From: Lysobacterales bacterium
GTDB taxonomy: Bacteria; Pseudomonadota; Gammaproteobacteria; Xanthomonadales; Xanthomonadaceae
NCBI GenBank assembly: GCA_016718605.1
Contig: JADKCY010000002.1
Coordinates: 1,240,001-1,304,000 of the forward strand
Reading direction: 5' to 3'
Length of the DNA: 64,000 bases
Of this stretch, positions 34,955-44,773 are shown one piece after another. Made by a program: the position numbers and the translations under genes. The notes below the pieces were generated by a model. It was not told the origin of the DNA. It saw nothing but the letters and a program-made list of their open reading frames with translations, and ran no database searches. The stretch's first letter is position 1, and each line of letters begins with the position of its first letter.

Positions 34955-35806
34955 TCACGCGGGCTCGGCTTCGGATACGCCGACGAGTTGAGCGGCCTGA
35001 CCCAAGGCTCCCAGCGCATCCGCCAGCGTCGGGTGCCGCTGTGGCATTCGGCGTGCAAGTGCCGCCAGCGAGTGACACTGCTCACTCCAATGCAGCAACT
35101 CCATGCGGCCGTCGACGTGCTCGACGAGCCCGGTGCAGTGCTCCACCCAATCGCCATCGTTGAGGTAGGCCACGCCGTCCATCTCGCGGATGGCACCAAA
35201 GTGGATATGCCCACAGATGTGTCCATCCACCTGTGCCTCGCGCGCATGCAGCGCGACGCGTTGCTCGTATTGGCGGATGTAGTGCATGGCTTTGCCGATG
35301 CGGGATTTGGTGAGTATCGCGAGCGGCAGATAGGGCAGCTTCACACGGCGTCGCAGGCGATTGAGATTCCGATTCAGCCAGCACAGCAGGCCATGCGCTG
35401 CATTGCCAAGGCGCAGCAGCCATTGTTTGCCCACCTGTTCGTGATCGAATTCGTCGCCATGACTGACGTGGTAGCGTCGTCCGTCGGCCGCTTCGTGAAT
35501 GACGCTCAGGCGCACCGGGATGCCGCCAATCGACTGTCCGCACAGGTTGCGCAAGGCAGCGTCATGGTTGCCCGGAATATAGGTCACGTTAACCCCGTCG
35601 CGGCGCATCTGCAGTATCTGCTCCAACACCGCGCTGTGGCTAGGCGGCCAATACACGCGCTTTGCCAAGGCCTCCAGATCGACGATATCGCCGACCAGAT
35701 ACAAGCGCTCGCAACGCACGGTTTGCAGGAAGTGCAACAAATATCCCGCCTGGCAATCTGCAGTGCCGAGATGCACATCGGAGACAAACACCGAACGAAC
35801 CCGCAT
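34955..35806 (-). CDS. Metallophosphoesterase, UDP-2,3-diacylglucosamine diphosphatase-like
   Basis: By family it would cleave UDP-diacylglucosamine in lipid A synthesis at the inner-membrane face, 283 aa. The five metallophosphatase motifs are FVSDVHLGT (about residue 8), VGDIVDLE (about 38), PGNHDA (about 79), SHGDEFD (about 114) and GHIHFG (about 198). The helical insert (NRNLNRLRRRVKLPY) is the cationic cap seen in LpxH-type enzymes. I start at 35806, which has GAGGTGGGG upstream. This subfamily is shared with other phosphoesterases, so the exact substrate is uncertain and the genome may hold a second, classical LpxH. Confidence 0.75.
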   Translation of the reverse strand: MRVRSVFVSDVHLGTADCQAGYLLHFLQTVRCERLYLVGDIVDLEALAKRVYWPPSHSAVLEQILQMRRDGVNVTYIPGNHDAALRNLCGQSIGGIPVRLSVIHEAADGRRYHVSHGDEFDHEQVGKQWLLRLGNAAHGLLCWLNRNLNRLRRRVKLPYLPLAILTKSRIGKAMHYIRQYEQRVALHAREAQVDGHICGHIHFGAIREMDGVAYLNDGDWVEHCTGLVEHVDGRMELLHWSEQCHSLAALARRMPQRHPTLADALGALGQAAQLVGVSEAEPA

Positions 35807-35962
35807 GCCCCACCTCATGCCATCCCGTTTGCAGGAGCATGCGACGGTTTCCCGACATCGCTGTTGCACTGCGATGGCGTTGCTGTGACACCTGTCTTTT
35901 CGCACAGGACTTGCAGCACCGGCTACGGCATTCTCGCCAGCCCTCTTTCAACAGGACGTTGA

Positions 35963-38560
35963 ATGTCTGTTCCAGCCGACGAAGTTCTCCGTTCCGACTA
36001 TCGCCCGCCTGCCTGGACGATTCCGCATGTTCGCCTGGATTTCCAGTTGGAAGCCGAGCGAACTCTGGTTCGCGCCGAATTTCGATTGCAACCCGATCCG
36101 CTTCAGGCGCGGCAAGCACTGGTGCTGGATGGTGAAGATCTTGAACTGCTGGAGATCGCCATTGATGGTCAGGCGCTCAGCGATGACCAGTACAGCCACG
36201 TACAAGGCAAACTGCATCTGCCCGGTGTCGAGAAGGCCTGCACGCTGCAAACAACGGTGGCGATCCGACCCAGTGCAAATTCTGCGCTGGAAGGTCTTTA
36301 CACCAGCGGCGATCTGCTTCTGACGCAGTGTGAGGCGGAGGGCTTCCGACGCATCACGTTCTTTATTGACCGACCGGATGTACTGAGTATTTTCGACGTC
36401 AGTCTGCAGGCCGATGCCGAGCGCTATCCGGTGCTGTTGGCGAATGGCAATCCGGTCAGCCATGAAACACTGGCCGACGGACAGCAGCGCGCGCAATGGC
36501 ACGACCCCTTCCCCAAGCCCAGCTATTTGTTTGCAATTGCCGCGGGACGCATGGATCACGTCAGCGCTCCGTTCATCACCGCAGAAGATCGCCCGGTAAC
36601 CGTCAACATCTGGTGCGAACCTGGGTTCGCCCAACGCTGCGAATTTGCCTTGGCTGCCGCGTTGCGCGCAATGCGCTGGGACGAACAGCGTTTCGGGCGT
36701 TGCTACGATCTGGAGGTATTCAACATCGTCGCGGCGCAGGATTTCACCATGGGCGCGATGGAGAACAAAGGGCTCAACATTTTCAACGCGCGCTACATCC
36801 TCGCCGATATCGACAGCGCCACCGATGCCGATTTCGAGGCCGTGGAGTCGGTCATCGGGCACGAGTATTTCCACAACTGGAGCGGCAATCGCGTCACCGT
36901 GCGCGACTGGTTTCAGCTCTCGCTGAAAGAAGGCTTGACGGTCTTTCGTGATCAGGAGTTCACCTCCGATCTGCACTCACGCGCCGTCAAGCGAATCGAT
37001 GATGTGCGGATGTTGCGCGCGCGCCAGTTTCCCGAGGACGCTGGCGCCTTTGCCCATCCTGTGCGCCCTGAGCGCTATCGTGAAATCAACAATTTCTACA
37101 CGGCCACGGTCTACGAAAAAGGGGCAGAAGTGGTTCGGATGCTGCATACCTTGCTCGGCGAGGCGCTGTTCCGGGCTGGCTGCGATCTGTACTTCGAACG
37201 TCATGATGGGCAGGCCGCCAGCGTCGATGCCTTTCTCAATGCACTGCGCGAGGTCAGTGGTCGCGATCTGCTGCAGTTCGAGCGCTGGTACACCCAGAGC
37301 GGCACGCCCACCGTTCGCATTCGCGACCATTTTGACGCGACAAGTCAGACCTATACCTTGACGATCCAGCAGCACACGCCTGCAACCACGGACCAAGCCG
37401 AGAAGTTGGCCCTGCACCTGCCGCTGGCGTTTGCCCTGTATGACGACAACGACCAGCCTCTGGCAACGTCTCCGCGCGGTGACGTGTTGCATCGTCCCGG
37501 CCTGATCGAATTGCGCGCCGACGAACACATCGTGCGTTTCGAAGGCATTCGCGACCGACCGCTGGCGAGTTTCCTGCAGGGATTGTCCGCCCCTGCTCGC
37601 CTCGATTTCGACTACAGCGCTGCCGAGTTGGGGCGACTCATCCGCATCGAACGCGACCCGCTTTGCCGGTGGGATGCGACGCAACAACTCGCGACTCGGG
37701 TCATCCTCCATGGCCGCAGCGAGGACACCCGGATGTTGATCGATGCCTTCGGCGTCCTCTTGCAGGATCGTGCGATGGACCCGGCGTTTGTCGCGCTTTG
37801 CATGGCACTGCCTGACCCAGGCATGTTGATCGACAGTGCCGAACACGTGGATATCGACCATCTGCTGGCATCTCGCGAACAACTGCTGGATCAACTTGCC
37901 GTCGCGCATCACACTCTGCTGACACAACGCTTCGGCGAACTCGACGCCCAGCAACCAGAGGCGCTGGATGCTGGGGCCATTGCAGCACGCCGTCTGAAGG
38001 GCGCTTGCCTGGTCTGGCTGGCTCGGGTCGAACTGGACGGCGCACGCGCAACATCGCTCTACGCGCGTTCCCACACCCTTACCGACCGCTTGTCCGCCCT
38101 GACCGCACTGGTTCACAACAATGCCCCATCGGCCGGCGACGTGTTGGAGCATTTCGCCACGCATGTCGAAGCCGATCTGCTGCTCACCGACAAATGGCTC
38201 GGTGTCGTCGCCACACGACCGCATGTGGATGCCGTCGAGCATGTGCAGGCCTTGCTGGCCGGGCCGCACTGGATGCCGCGCAATCCGAATCGTGTGCGCG
38301 CCATTCTGGGCAACTTCTCACGCAACAATTTTGCTGGCCTGCACCGTCGCGATGGCGTCGGCTACGCGCTGCTCTGCGGGCGGATTCCCGAACTCGATGC
38401 GATCAACCCGCAGGTGGCAGCGCGCCAGATTGGCGCGCTGGAATACTGGCGCAAGCTGGATGATCATCGTCGCCATCTGATCGAAATCGAGCTGCGCCGC
38501 CTGCATGCGCTGCCCTTGTCCAACGACATGCAGGAAATGCTCGGGCGGCTGCTGGCCTGA
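35963..38560 (+). CDS. pepN: Aminopeptidase N
   Basis: M1-family zinc aminopeptidase that trims peptides in the cytoplasm, 865 aa against 870 in E. coli. Substrate-binding GAMENKGLN (about residues 262-270) and zinc-binding HEYFHNWSGN (about 298-307), with the second Glu in the KEGLTVFRDQEF segment (about 317-328), are all intact. The C-terminal DUF3458-type helical region is complete. No signal peptide. It is divergent from the LpxH-like gene across 156 bases, convergent with the next. Confidence 0.97.
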   Translation: MSVPADEVLRSDYRPPAWTIPHVRLDFQLEAERTLVRAEFRLQPDPLQARQALVLDGEDLELLEIAIDGQALSDDQYSHVQGKLHLPGVEKACTLQTTVAIRPSANSALEGLYTSGDLLLTQCEAEGFRRITFFIDRPDVLSIFDVSLQADAERYPVLLANGNPVSHETLADGQQRAQWHDPFPKPSYLFAIAAGRMDHVSAPFITAEDRPVTVNIWCEPGFAQRCEFALAAALRAMRWDEQRFGRCYDLEVFNIVAAQDFTMGAMENKGLNIFNARYILADIDSATDADFEAVESVIGHEYFHNWSGNRVTVRDWFQLSLKEGLTVFRDQEFTSDLHSRAVKRIDDVRMLRARQFPEDAGAFAHPVRPERYREINNFYTATVYEKGAEVVRMLHTLLGEALFRAGCDLYFERHDGQAASVDAFLNALREVSGRDLLQFERWYTQSGTPTVRIRDHFDATSQTYTLTIQQHTPATTDQAEKLALHLPLAFALYDDNDQPLATSPRGDVLHRPGLIELRADEHIVRFEGIRDRPLASFLQGLSAPARLDFDYSAAELGRLIRIERDPLCRWDATQQLATRVILHGRSEDTRMLIDAFGVLLQDRAMDPAFVALCMALPDPGMLIDSAEHVDIDHLLASREQLLDQLAVAHHTLLTQRFGELDAQQPEALDAGAIAARRLKGACLVWLARVELDGARATSLYARSHTLTDRLSALTALVHNNAPSAGDVLEHFATHVEADLLLTDKWLGVVATRPHVDAVEHVQALLAGPHWMPRNPNRVRAILGNFSRNNFAGLHRRDGVGYALLCGRIPELDAINPQVAARQIGALEYWRKLDDHRRHLIEIELRRLHALPLSNDMQEMLGRLLA

Positions 38561-38637
38561 CTGAAGCCTGCGGATGCCACCCCAGAAAGCCCATCCGGAG
38601 CGCGATGCGGTCGCACCGCGCGGCAGATGTTCAATGA

Positions 38638-41436
38638 CTATTCGAAACCATCGCCGAACAGCGTGGCATTGCCTCCCGCCACGCTGAGTGCGTCAAACCA
38701 CTGGTCGAAGGTCATGCCTTCGAAGTCCCGAAAGCCATCCAGCCTCGCCAGTTCCAGGCTGGCCGCCGCCCGCAGCTCTGCGGATCCACTGCTTGACCAT
38801 TGTTCGAACACCCCGCGTGCCTGCGCCAGCATGCGCGGCGTCAGCTGGTGTTGAAATCCGGCGCCATTCACGAACGCCTGCAGACCGGGAGCAAAGTCTG
38901 AGAGCGCTCGAATGCGCTGCGCCATCTGGGCAGGCTCGCGCAATGCGAGACTGGCGATTTCATCGCCATGGGTGGCCCACAACGCGAGGTAGTAGCGCCC
39001 CGCTGCCGTGGTCGTGAAGCGCTGGCGGAGCGCAGCAAACAGCGGCGAGTCCAACCGAGTCTGCCGCGTGAGCTCCGCACGACAGGACTGCAACGGCGCC
39101 TGACCTGGCACCTCATCGCCGGGACAACGACATACCACTGTGGAACCGAAGCGCTGGATCGGTGGCAGTGGCACAACGATCTCTTCCCCGCTGTCGTCCG
39201 CCTGACTGAGCTTGCGCGCCACGCTGATCGTGGCAATGCCACCGGCCTGCAACTCGAGCAAGAACACGCGATCTTCGGCAGCGGCGTCCACTTGCCCGGC
39301 GAAGCCGCTTGGCGGCGAGATGAAATCCGTGAAGCGTTGTGCACGCCATGGCTGCACGCTGGGCGAAAAGCCGACCCGACGTTGATCAAAGTAGAGATTG
39401 CTGCCGGTGATCTGGCCGCCGTCCTGATAGCGAAGTATCCGCGCCAGTTCCGCGCTGCCGTTCTTCAGGCTGATGTCCAGATTCCGCAGCACACCCGCCT
39501 GGGCCTGCGGGATGAACTCCTCTTCCACCAGTGTGTCGCGTCGGTGGAAGCGATAGAACACGCGGTCTCCGCCGCCCGCGATAGCGCGCAGAGAGTAGGC
39601 CAGTACCGGCTGACCATCGGCTGCGACCGTGAGCGCATGCTGCTCACCGACCCGATGCTGGTTCAATTGCAAATCCCAGTGGGTTTCCTGCAGCCCGCTT
39701 GGGCGCCGATGCAGTACTCGCAGGCTTTGCGTGCTGGCGTCAAAGGCACTGAAATACGCATCACCACTGACTCGCACTACCGCGAGTTTGACGCTACCGA
39801 CAGCGTAGTTGCCCGACTCTTGCGTGGAACTGATCGCATCGCCTTCGACAATGCTCAGTCTGAGTGCGCTCGGCATGCCACCCATCGCTTCGACTCCCAG
39901 AAGGTGCACGCGACCGGCATCATCGACGTCCAAGCCGGTCAGCGTGATCGGGTCTGCGCCCGCCGTGATGGTTCGATGTTGCCAGACGCCGCCATCGACC
40001 CGTTGAACCAAGCGAAGATCCGTGCTGTCCTGCATCGAATAGGCAACAGCCAGTTGTCCGCCATTGATAGCCAGCAGCGCGCGCGCGGGCGAGTCCGAAC
40101 CCGCGGGGCCACGTGGCACACTTTCAAACACGAACTGATGGCCTTGAGGATCCCACGTACCAAGGTCCAGGCGATCCTCCGCCGCCAACAAGAGAACCGG
40201 TGATCCATCCGGATGGACTGCTTGAGACAGGCCCAGCGTTGGCCCGAACACATCGGGTTGACTGTGGATCACCCATTGCCGGTTCTCATGCCATTGCAGA
40301 TCGCCCCCGCTATGGCGATCAAAGGCGAGTCCCGAGCGGAAATAGGGCGGCCATCGGCGCAGGCCCCGCAGTGAACCCCCTACCCGCACTTCATCGAAAA
40401 CCTGTCGCGACGCAAGCTCCAGCTTTCGCACCGCTCCGTTCTCGTAAAACAGCACCTCGCCTTGGGACGCGGCGCTCGGCGGCTCGTTGGCGAGCGCATT
40501 GCGATCCAACAGTCGAAGACTGCCCAGCGTGCCGGTGTAGAAGGCTGTCGTCGGTGCAGGAAATGCACCCGCACTACTTTGCAGGACATGCAACTGGTCC
40601 TGCCCATCCGACTGGCGTACGAATGCCACACTCAGATGGTCATCGAGCGGACTGGCACCCGAAAAATTCAAGGCCAAAAGCCCTGTAACGCCAGCGGCTT
40701 CCGGCGCGTCAATCTCCACCATTGCACCGGCAACGTCCTCCCAAAGGCGGATAATGCCAGCGGATTCATAGCCCAGTACGACCCGCCCCTGCGGACTGAC
40801 CGCCAGCGCGGGCACGCTGGGCATCGCGCCTGCCGGCGATACATATTCCATGCGACTGAAGTTGCCAGCGTCACCGACCGCCACGCGTATCCGCTGGGTA
40901 TCCGTATCCAGCCACGCGGCGTAGAGCACATCCTCGGGCGTTGCAACCAACTGCAGACCACTGACGCCACCGCTACTGGTCAGCACGATCATTTGTGGCG
41001 TACCCATTCCCGTGCGAATCACGCGCAGCGAATCGTCCTGCGTCCCTGGCGCGGCGCGGTCAAGGTACAAGACATTGAAGTGCTCCACCGGACCTGCTGA
41101 CGTACTGAGGGCAACGGCCATCAATCCGCGACCATCAAGGCCCACGCCGCTGCGCGGCAGCGTGATCGTATTGAGCATCTGGTCGCGCCAGACCGTGCCA
41201 TCGAAGTACAGATGCTTCAGCAACGCACCGCGAACGTCGTCACTGATGTTCGCGGACAGCTCAAACAGCGCGACATGACCATGGCCTGTCGCATCCAGAT
41301 CAAAGTCAACGGCAGCATCGATTTCGCCATCGCGTGCAATAACCTGAACTTGGTCGACATCGCTGATTTCGGGCGCTTCCAGCGCCATCGCGATGCTGGC
41401 CAGTCCATACAGCGCACAGAACAGTAGCTTGTTCAT
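38638..41436 (-). CDS. Very large secreted protein of unknown function with a GFE tail (932 aa)
   Basis: No family recognised. The ATG at 41436 has GGGG just upstream and gives a signal peptide, MNKLLFCALYGLASIAMA. Residues 30-700 look like repeated beta blades of about 50 residues (for instance LAVSPQGRVVLGYES, then LDVDDAGRVHLLGVE and VAADGQPVLAYSL), consistent with one or two beta-propellers. A CRCPGDEVPG...C stretch follows near residue 790, then a helical block with LRQRF, AGRYYLALWATHG and REPAQMAQRI that is reminiscent of the CFI-box C-terminal region. It ends TLFGDGFE. It follows the 801-aa gene by 66 bases on the same strand, so the two are probably one operon and may act together. 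Confidence 0.7.
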   Translation of the reverse strand: MNKLLFCALYGLASIAMALEAPEISDVDQVQVIARDGEIDAAVDFDLDATGHGHVALFELSANISDDVRGALLKHLYFDGTVWRDQMLNTITLPRSGVGLDGRGLMAVALSTSAGPVEHFNVLYLDRAAPGTQDDSLRVIRTGMGTPQMIVLTSSGGVSGLQLVATPEDVLYAAWLDTDTQRIRVAVGDAGNFSRMEYVSPAGAMPSVPALAVSPQGRVVLGYESAGIIRLWEDVAGAMVEIDAPEAAGVTGLLALNFSGASPLDDHLSVAFVRQSDGQDQLHVLQSSAGAFPAPTTAFYTGTLGSLRLLDRNALANEPPSAASQGEVLFYENGAVRKLELASRQVFDEVRVGGSLRGLRRWPPYFRSGLAFDRHSGGDLQWHENRQWVIHSQPDVFGPTLGLSQAVHPDGSPVLLLAAEDRLDLGTWDPQGHQFVFESVPRGPAGSDSPARALLAINGGQLAVAYSMQDSTDLRLVQRVDGGVWQHRTITAGADPITLTGLDVDDAGRVHLLGVEAMGGMPSALRLSIVEGDAISSTQESGNYAVGSVKLAVVRVSGDAYFSAFDASTQSLRVLHRRPSGLQETHWDLQLNQHRVGEQHALTVAADGQPVLAYSLRAIAGGGDRVFYRFHRRDTLVEEEFIPQAQAGVLRNLDISLKNGSAELARILRYQDGGQITGSNLYFDQRRVGFSPSVQPWRAQRFTDFISPPSGFAGQVDAAAEDRVFLLELQAGGIATISVARKLSQADDSGEEIVVPLPPIQRFGSTVVCRCPGDEVPGQAPLQSCRAELTRQTRLDSPLFAALRQRFTTTAAGRYYLALWATHGDEIASLALREPAQMAQRIRALSDFAPGLQAFVNGAGFQHQLTPRMLAQARGVFEQWSSSGSAELRAAASLELARLDGFRDFEGMTFDQWFDALSVAGGNATLFGDGFE

Positions 41437-41502
41437 GGGGATTCCTGACAACATCGACCGCACGCTTTGCGTGACGGTGGTGGTGAGTTTCGGCTGGCGC
41501 CA

Positions 41503-43908
41503 CTAGGGCGTGCAGGCGCTTTGCAGATCGACGTACTGCTGCTCGCCGCCACGCAACTTGAAACGCACTGCGGCGCGATAGCTACGTGGCGTATTACTGC
41601 AACGCGGTGGGCGTGCGAGCACAGTGAGCACTTCGACTTGACCGGGCTGAAGGTTCATCGGTAGCGGAGGCGCATCACGAACTGCAAAAATGCGGGCGTC
41701 GGTTCCGACCAAATCAACCGACATCAACTCGCCAGCGATTTCTCCCACGTTGCTCAGCAACATACGTCGCTCGTAGCGCATTGGACCCGATTGACTGCGC
41801 GGAAACGACAGTGTGGGCGGCACGGCATCCAAGATCGGACCCGACAAGGCCTGCAGACGCAGCGGCAACTGAATCACGCTCAGTGCCGCTCCCGTCATCG
41901 TGCTTGCGCGGACTTGCAGCGTGGCGTTTCGCAGACCCAACGCTCGTGGCACGGCAGTCACCGACACCCGCGCGGTTTCGCCAACGGCCAGTACGCTTGG
42001 CAAAGTCCGCATTTGCTCGGCCATGACCATCCAGGGACGCCCGAGCAGCGGCACCGCTTCTTCCACCAGATGGGGATACTCGCGATGTCTCGCCGCAATG
42101 GCGGCGTGGACATAGTCGCCATCTGGCGCATCGCCGCGCAATAGCCCCTGCTGTACTTGAAAGGGATAGCCGTAGAGCTGGAAATCCGCCTCGCTCAGGC
42201 GCGGCTGGAAGAGTCCCGAAAGCTGCGACGTTTCATCTTGGATGCGCAGCATCGGCTGCTGAAAAAATGCCCCGCTGATGGCAATGCCCTGGCGCTGAGG
42301 ATCGTTTGATGGCACCAGATCAATCGGCAACGGCAGGGCCTGCCCCTGTTCGGGCAACAGCACACTGAAGTCATCGGCCGCTGCACCCTGCACCCGGACA
42401 TCCTGTAGCAGCAAAGGCTGGTCCCCGACATTGCGAAGCAGGGTTTCCATCCGCGCGGACAGTCCATTCACTTGCACCGGACCGAAGTCGAAGGCCGAAT
42501 GATCGGCAAGCAGTGCGGCACCGCTGCGGGTTCTGGCGCGAAGATTGAATTCCAGAATCACCTCATCGCCCGCGGCCAACGCCGGTGTCCGCTCCAGCAC
42601 CCAGCGCAACGGCGATGTCTGCGGATGACCAGGCTCAGGATCAAGAAACAGATGGTCGTAGGTAGGGGTCAGCTCGGGCGTTGTTGCGACACCATTGGCG
42701 TTGCGACAATGCGTGCGGTCGAGACTGAACAAGGCACCATCGGCTTGCGACTGTGCACGACATCGATACTGGCACTGACCATCATCGCCGAGCAGACACA
42801 GTTCCTGAGTCACCGAACGCATCAGCGGCATGCCCGCACGACGCAACTTCACCGTCGCCTGATCGATCCAAAGACTCGCGCTGAAATTCTCCTGCCAACG
42901 CGCGTGGCCTGCCGCATCGAAACGCACTGGACTGGCCCATTCCCATCGCTCCGTCACGGCGGCGCCACTACCGATGGTCTCTCGGCGCATCCGTCGGCGC
43001 AGGCTGCGCTGTTGATCCACCACCATCAGATTGGGTCCGAAATCGACCACGTGCTGTTGTACCAGTGCCGTGCTGAGCTGCAGGCTGCTGTCGCGTTGCG
43101 GCTGCCATCCCGCACGGGCCAGACACAAGGGCAGATATCCCTGCACGCTGACGGGCGCCACGGCATCCGTCAGATGACTGACGAATGCGGCTGTCCCGCT
43201 GCGAAGCGGTGCCGATTGACACTGACCATCAGGATTCGCTACGGCGTCCGCCAGAGTATTCTGGTGCCGCAATAACTGTGCGCCGTACATGTGCGCGCCT
43301 GGCGCGTCACAATGCATGCCCTCACTACCATCCGAACGCCGAACGGCCTCGCAGGCGAAGACCAGCGCCTCACCTGGCACCTGCGCAGCATCATCGCTGA
43401 CCCTGAGCGCGCGATCACTGCGGCTGGCATAGAGCGTCTGCTGACCCTCTTCCAACTTGTCGAAGTTCAGCAACAGCGCATCGCGCCAGACCGGATTGGA
43501 ATAGGTGCAAAGGCCAATACTACGGGCCTCCTCGCTGGCGGCGGGTTGGTCGTCCAATTGTGCGAACGTCCAGACTTCTTCCCAGTTCAGCTCCACCCGA
43601 TCCCCAGCGCCGGTGCGTCCGTCGCGTCCGAGCCATAGGCAATCGCTTTGCATCAGATTGGCCGTACGACCATCGAGGCCAGTTGTCGACGCCACGGGGT
43701 AGAGCGGACTGACGAGTTGGTCATCCCGCACACGAAATGGGCCAAAGCCCAACTCGGATACAGCTTGCTGCGCCGTATCCAGCGGCTGTCCATCCAAGCG
43801 TAGGCGTTCATTGAAATGAACGCGCTCGATGGTGAACTCGCGAGCTTGCATGCACGCAGCGGAAACGAGGACCACCAGAATCAGCAGGACGCGCGAAAGC
43901 TGTGGCAT
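41503..43908 (-). CDS. Very large secreted protein with ASH/Hydin-like beta domains (801 aa)
   Basis: No named family. Signal peptide MPQLSRVLLILVVLVSAAC (possible but weak lipobox, SAAC). Residues 25-430 are of unknown fold with several Cys (CQYRC, LCLLGD). Two later parts look like ASH/Hydin immunoglobulin-like domains: LRNVGDQPLLLQDVRVQG (about 497-515) and RMLLSNVGEIAGELMSVDL (about 720-740), each with the N-x-G-x pattern and a beta strand. It ends CSNTPRSYRAAVRFKLRG to SACTP and lacks the GFE tail of its partner. It is first of the two-gene set; a 233-base gap divides it from the divergent DUF3011 gene. Confidence 0.68.
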   Translation of the reverse strand: MPQLSRVLLILVVLVSAACMQAREFTIERVHFNERLRLDGQPLDTAQQAVSELGFGPFRVRDDQLVSPLYPVASTTGLDGRTANLMQSDCLWLGRDGRTGAGDRVELNWEEVWTFAQLDDQPAASEEARSIGLCTYSNPVWRDALLLNFDKLEEGQQTLYASRSDRALRVSDDAAQVPGEALVFACEAVRRSDGSEGMHCDAPGAHMYGAQLLRHQNTLADAVANPDGQCQSAPLRSGTAAFVSHLTDAVAPVSVQGYLPLCLARAGWQPQRDSSLQLSTALVQQHVVDFGPNLMVVDQQRSLRRRMRRETIGSGAAVTERWEWASPVRFDAAGHARWQENFSASLWIDQATVKLRRAGMPLMRSVTQELCLLGDDGQCQYRCRAQSQADGALFSLDRTHCRNANGVATTPELTPTYDHLFLDPEPGHPQTSPLRWVLERTPALAAGDEVILEFNLRARTRSGAALLADHSAFDFGPVQVNGLSARMETLLRNVGDQPLLLQDVRVQGAAADDFSVLLPEQGQALPLPIDLVPSNDPQRQGIAISGAFFQQPMLRIQDETSQLSGLFQPRLSEADFQLYGYPFQVQQGLLRGDAPDGDYVHAAIAARHREYPHLVEEAVPLLGRPWMVMAEQMRTLPSVLAVGETARVSVTAVPRALGLRNATLQVRASTMTGAALSVIQLPLRLQALSGPILDAVPPTLSFPRSQSGPMRYERRMLLSNVGEIAGELMSVDLVGTDARIFAVRDAPPLPMNLQPGQVEVLTVLARPPRCSNTPRSYRAAVRFKLRGGEQQYVDLQSACTP

Positions 43909-44005
43909 GGGTCTGTGCTCGAAACGGAATGCAGAAGCAGACGCGCGCCAGTCCGCGACTTTCTCACCGTTTGCGCCAACAACCTAGAACACCGAATTGT
44001 TGCGG

Positions 44006-44022
44006 GTCAGCAAATCGCTGAC
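44006..44022. promoter_or_regulatory. Inverted repeat in a divergent promoter region
   Basis: GTCAGC-AAATC-GCTGAC is a perfect six-base inverted repeat with a five-base spacer, placed 98 bases from one divergent start and 120 from the other. It could be an operator or a hairpin. The remaining part of this 233-base gap shows no clear signal. Confidence 0.3.
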
Positions 44023-44141
44023 TTGTATCTGTCGCGAGGCTGTTTCAAGCTGCGCAGAGCGATGCGGTTCGTTTGCATTGCTACTCCCGTTTGGCGATCT
44101 GGTCGCGATCGCCCAGTTGTTCCGTTCAGAGGAGGTTGGAT

Positions 44142-44681
44142 ATGCGTTTTCCATTGAGTCAAATCCTGTTGAGCGTGATCTTTGTCATCGCGCCTTGCGT
44201 ACAAGCACAATCAATCGATACCGCAACGCTCGCCCCCGCAGCCCAAGAGCGCGGCTTTGGCGGCTCCGGTGGGTGGAGCGGCGGCGGTGGGCGTGAAGAG
44301 TTCTTCGTTTGCGAAAGCGTTCGCGACCGCTATTCGGAATGCCGCAAGCCGGGTCGTGGCCCGGTCAGTCTTGATCGCCAGTTGTCCAGCACACGCTGCG
44401 TCGAAGGCCGCAATTGGGGCCAGAACCGTGACTCGGTCTGGGTTGACAATGGTTGCCGCGCCAGATTTTCCATCTCGACATGGGCAGCAGGCAGTCGTGA
44501 AGTGACCTGTGAGAGTCGCAAGGATCGCTATACACGCTGTGATTGGCCGCGTGGTTGGGGCTCGCCGGTGGTGTACCGCCAATTGTCGGACTCACGGTGC
44601 ACATGGGGTTCGACGTGGGGCATGGAACGCGGTGACATCTGGGTGGATCGCGGCTGTCGCGCCATTTTCCGTCCGCGCTGA
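44142..44681 (+). CDS. DUF3011 secreted protein with two repeats
   Basis: Unknown function; exported. The ATG at 44142 has GGAGG eight bases upstream and gives a signal peptide, MRFPLSQILLSVIFVIAPCVQA. A Gly/Ser linker (ERGFGGSGGWSGGGG) leads to two DUF3011 repeats of about 55 residues: VCESVRDRYSEC...SVWVDNGCRARF and TCESRKDRYTRC...DIWVDRGCRAIF. Each has four Cys, likely two disulphides, and a WVDxGCRA motif. DUF3011 proteins occur widely in Lysobacterales; binding to polysaccharide has been suggested by their lectin-like spacing, which I cannot confirm. Confidence 0.85.
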   Translation: MRFPLSQILLSVIFVIAPCVQAQSIDTATLAPAAQERGFGGSGGWSGGGGREEFFVCESVRDRYSECRKPGRGPVSLDRQLSSTRCVEGRNWGQNRDSVWVDNGCRARFSISTWAAGSREVTCESRKDRYTRCDWPRGWGSPVVYRQLSDSRCTWGSTWGMERGDIWVDRGCRAIFRPR

Positions 44682-44773
44682 TCGTCTGCCCCGTGGTCTT
44701 CAATTCGGGTGTCGCTGACAACGGCGATGCCCGAATGCAGTTTTGCCGAACGTCATCGATTCGCCCATCACCT

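Noticed and set aside
35948..36976. A 342-codon minus-strand frame
   Set aside because: It is antisense to the N-terminal half of pepN, whose zinc-peptidase motifs are intact.
36977..38269. A 430-codon minus-strand frame
   Set aside because: It lies entirely inside pepN and has no domain-like sequence.
38968..40203. A 411-codon plus-strand frame
   Set aside because: It is antisense to the 932-aa secreted protein, and has no start context or recognisable domain.
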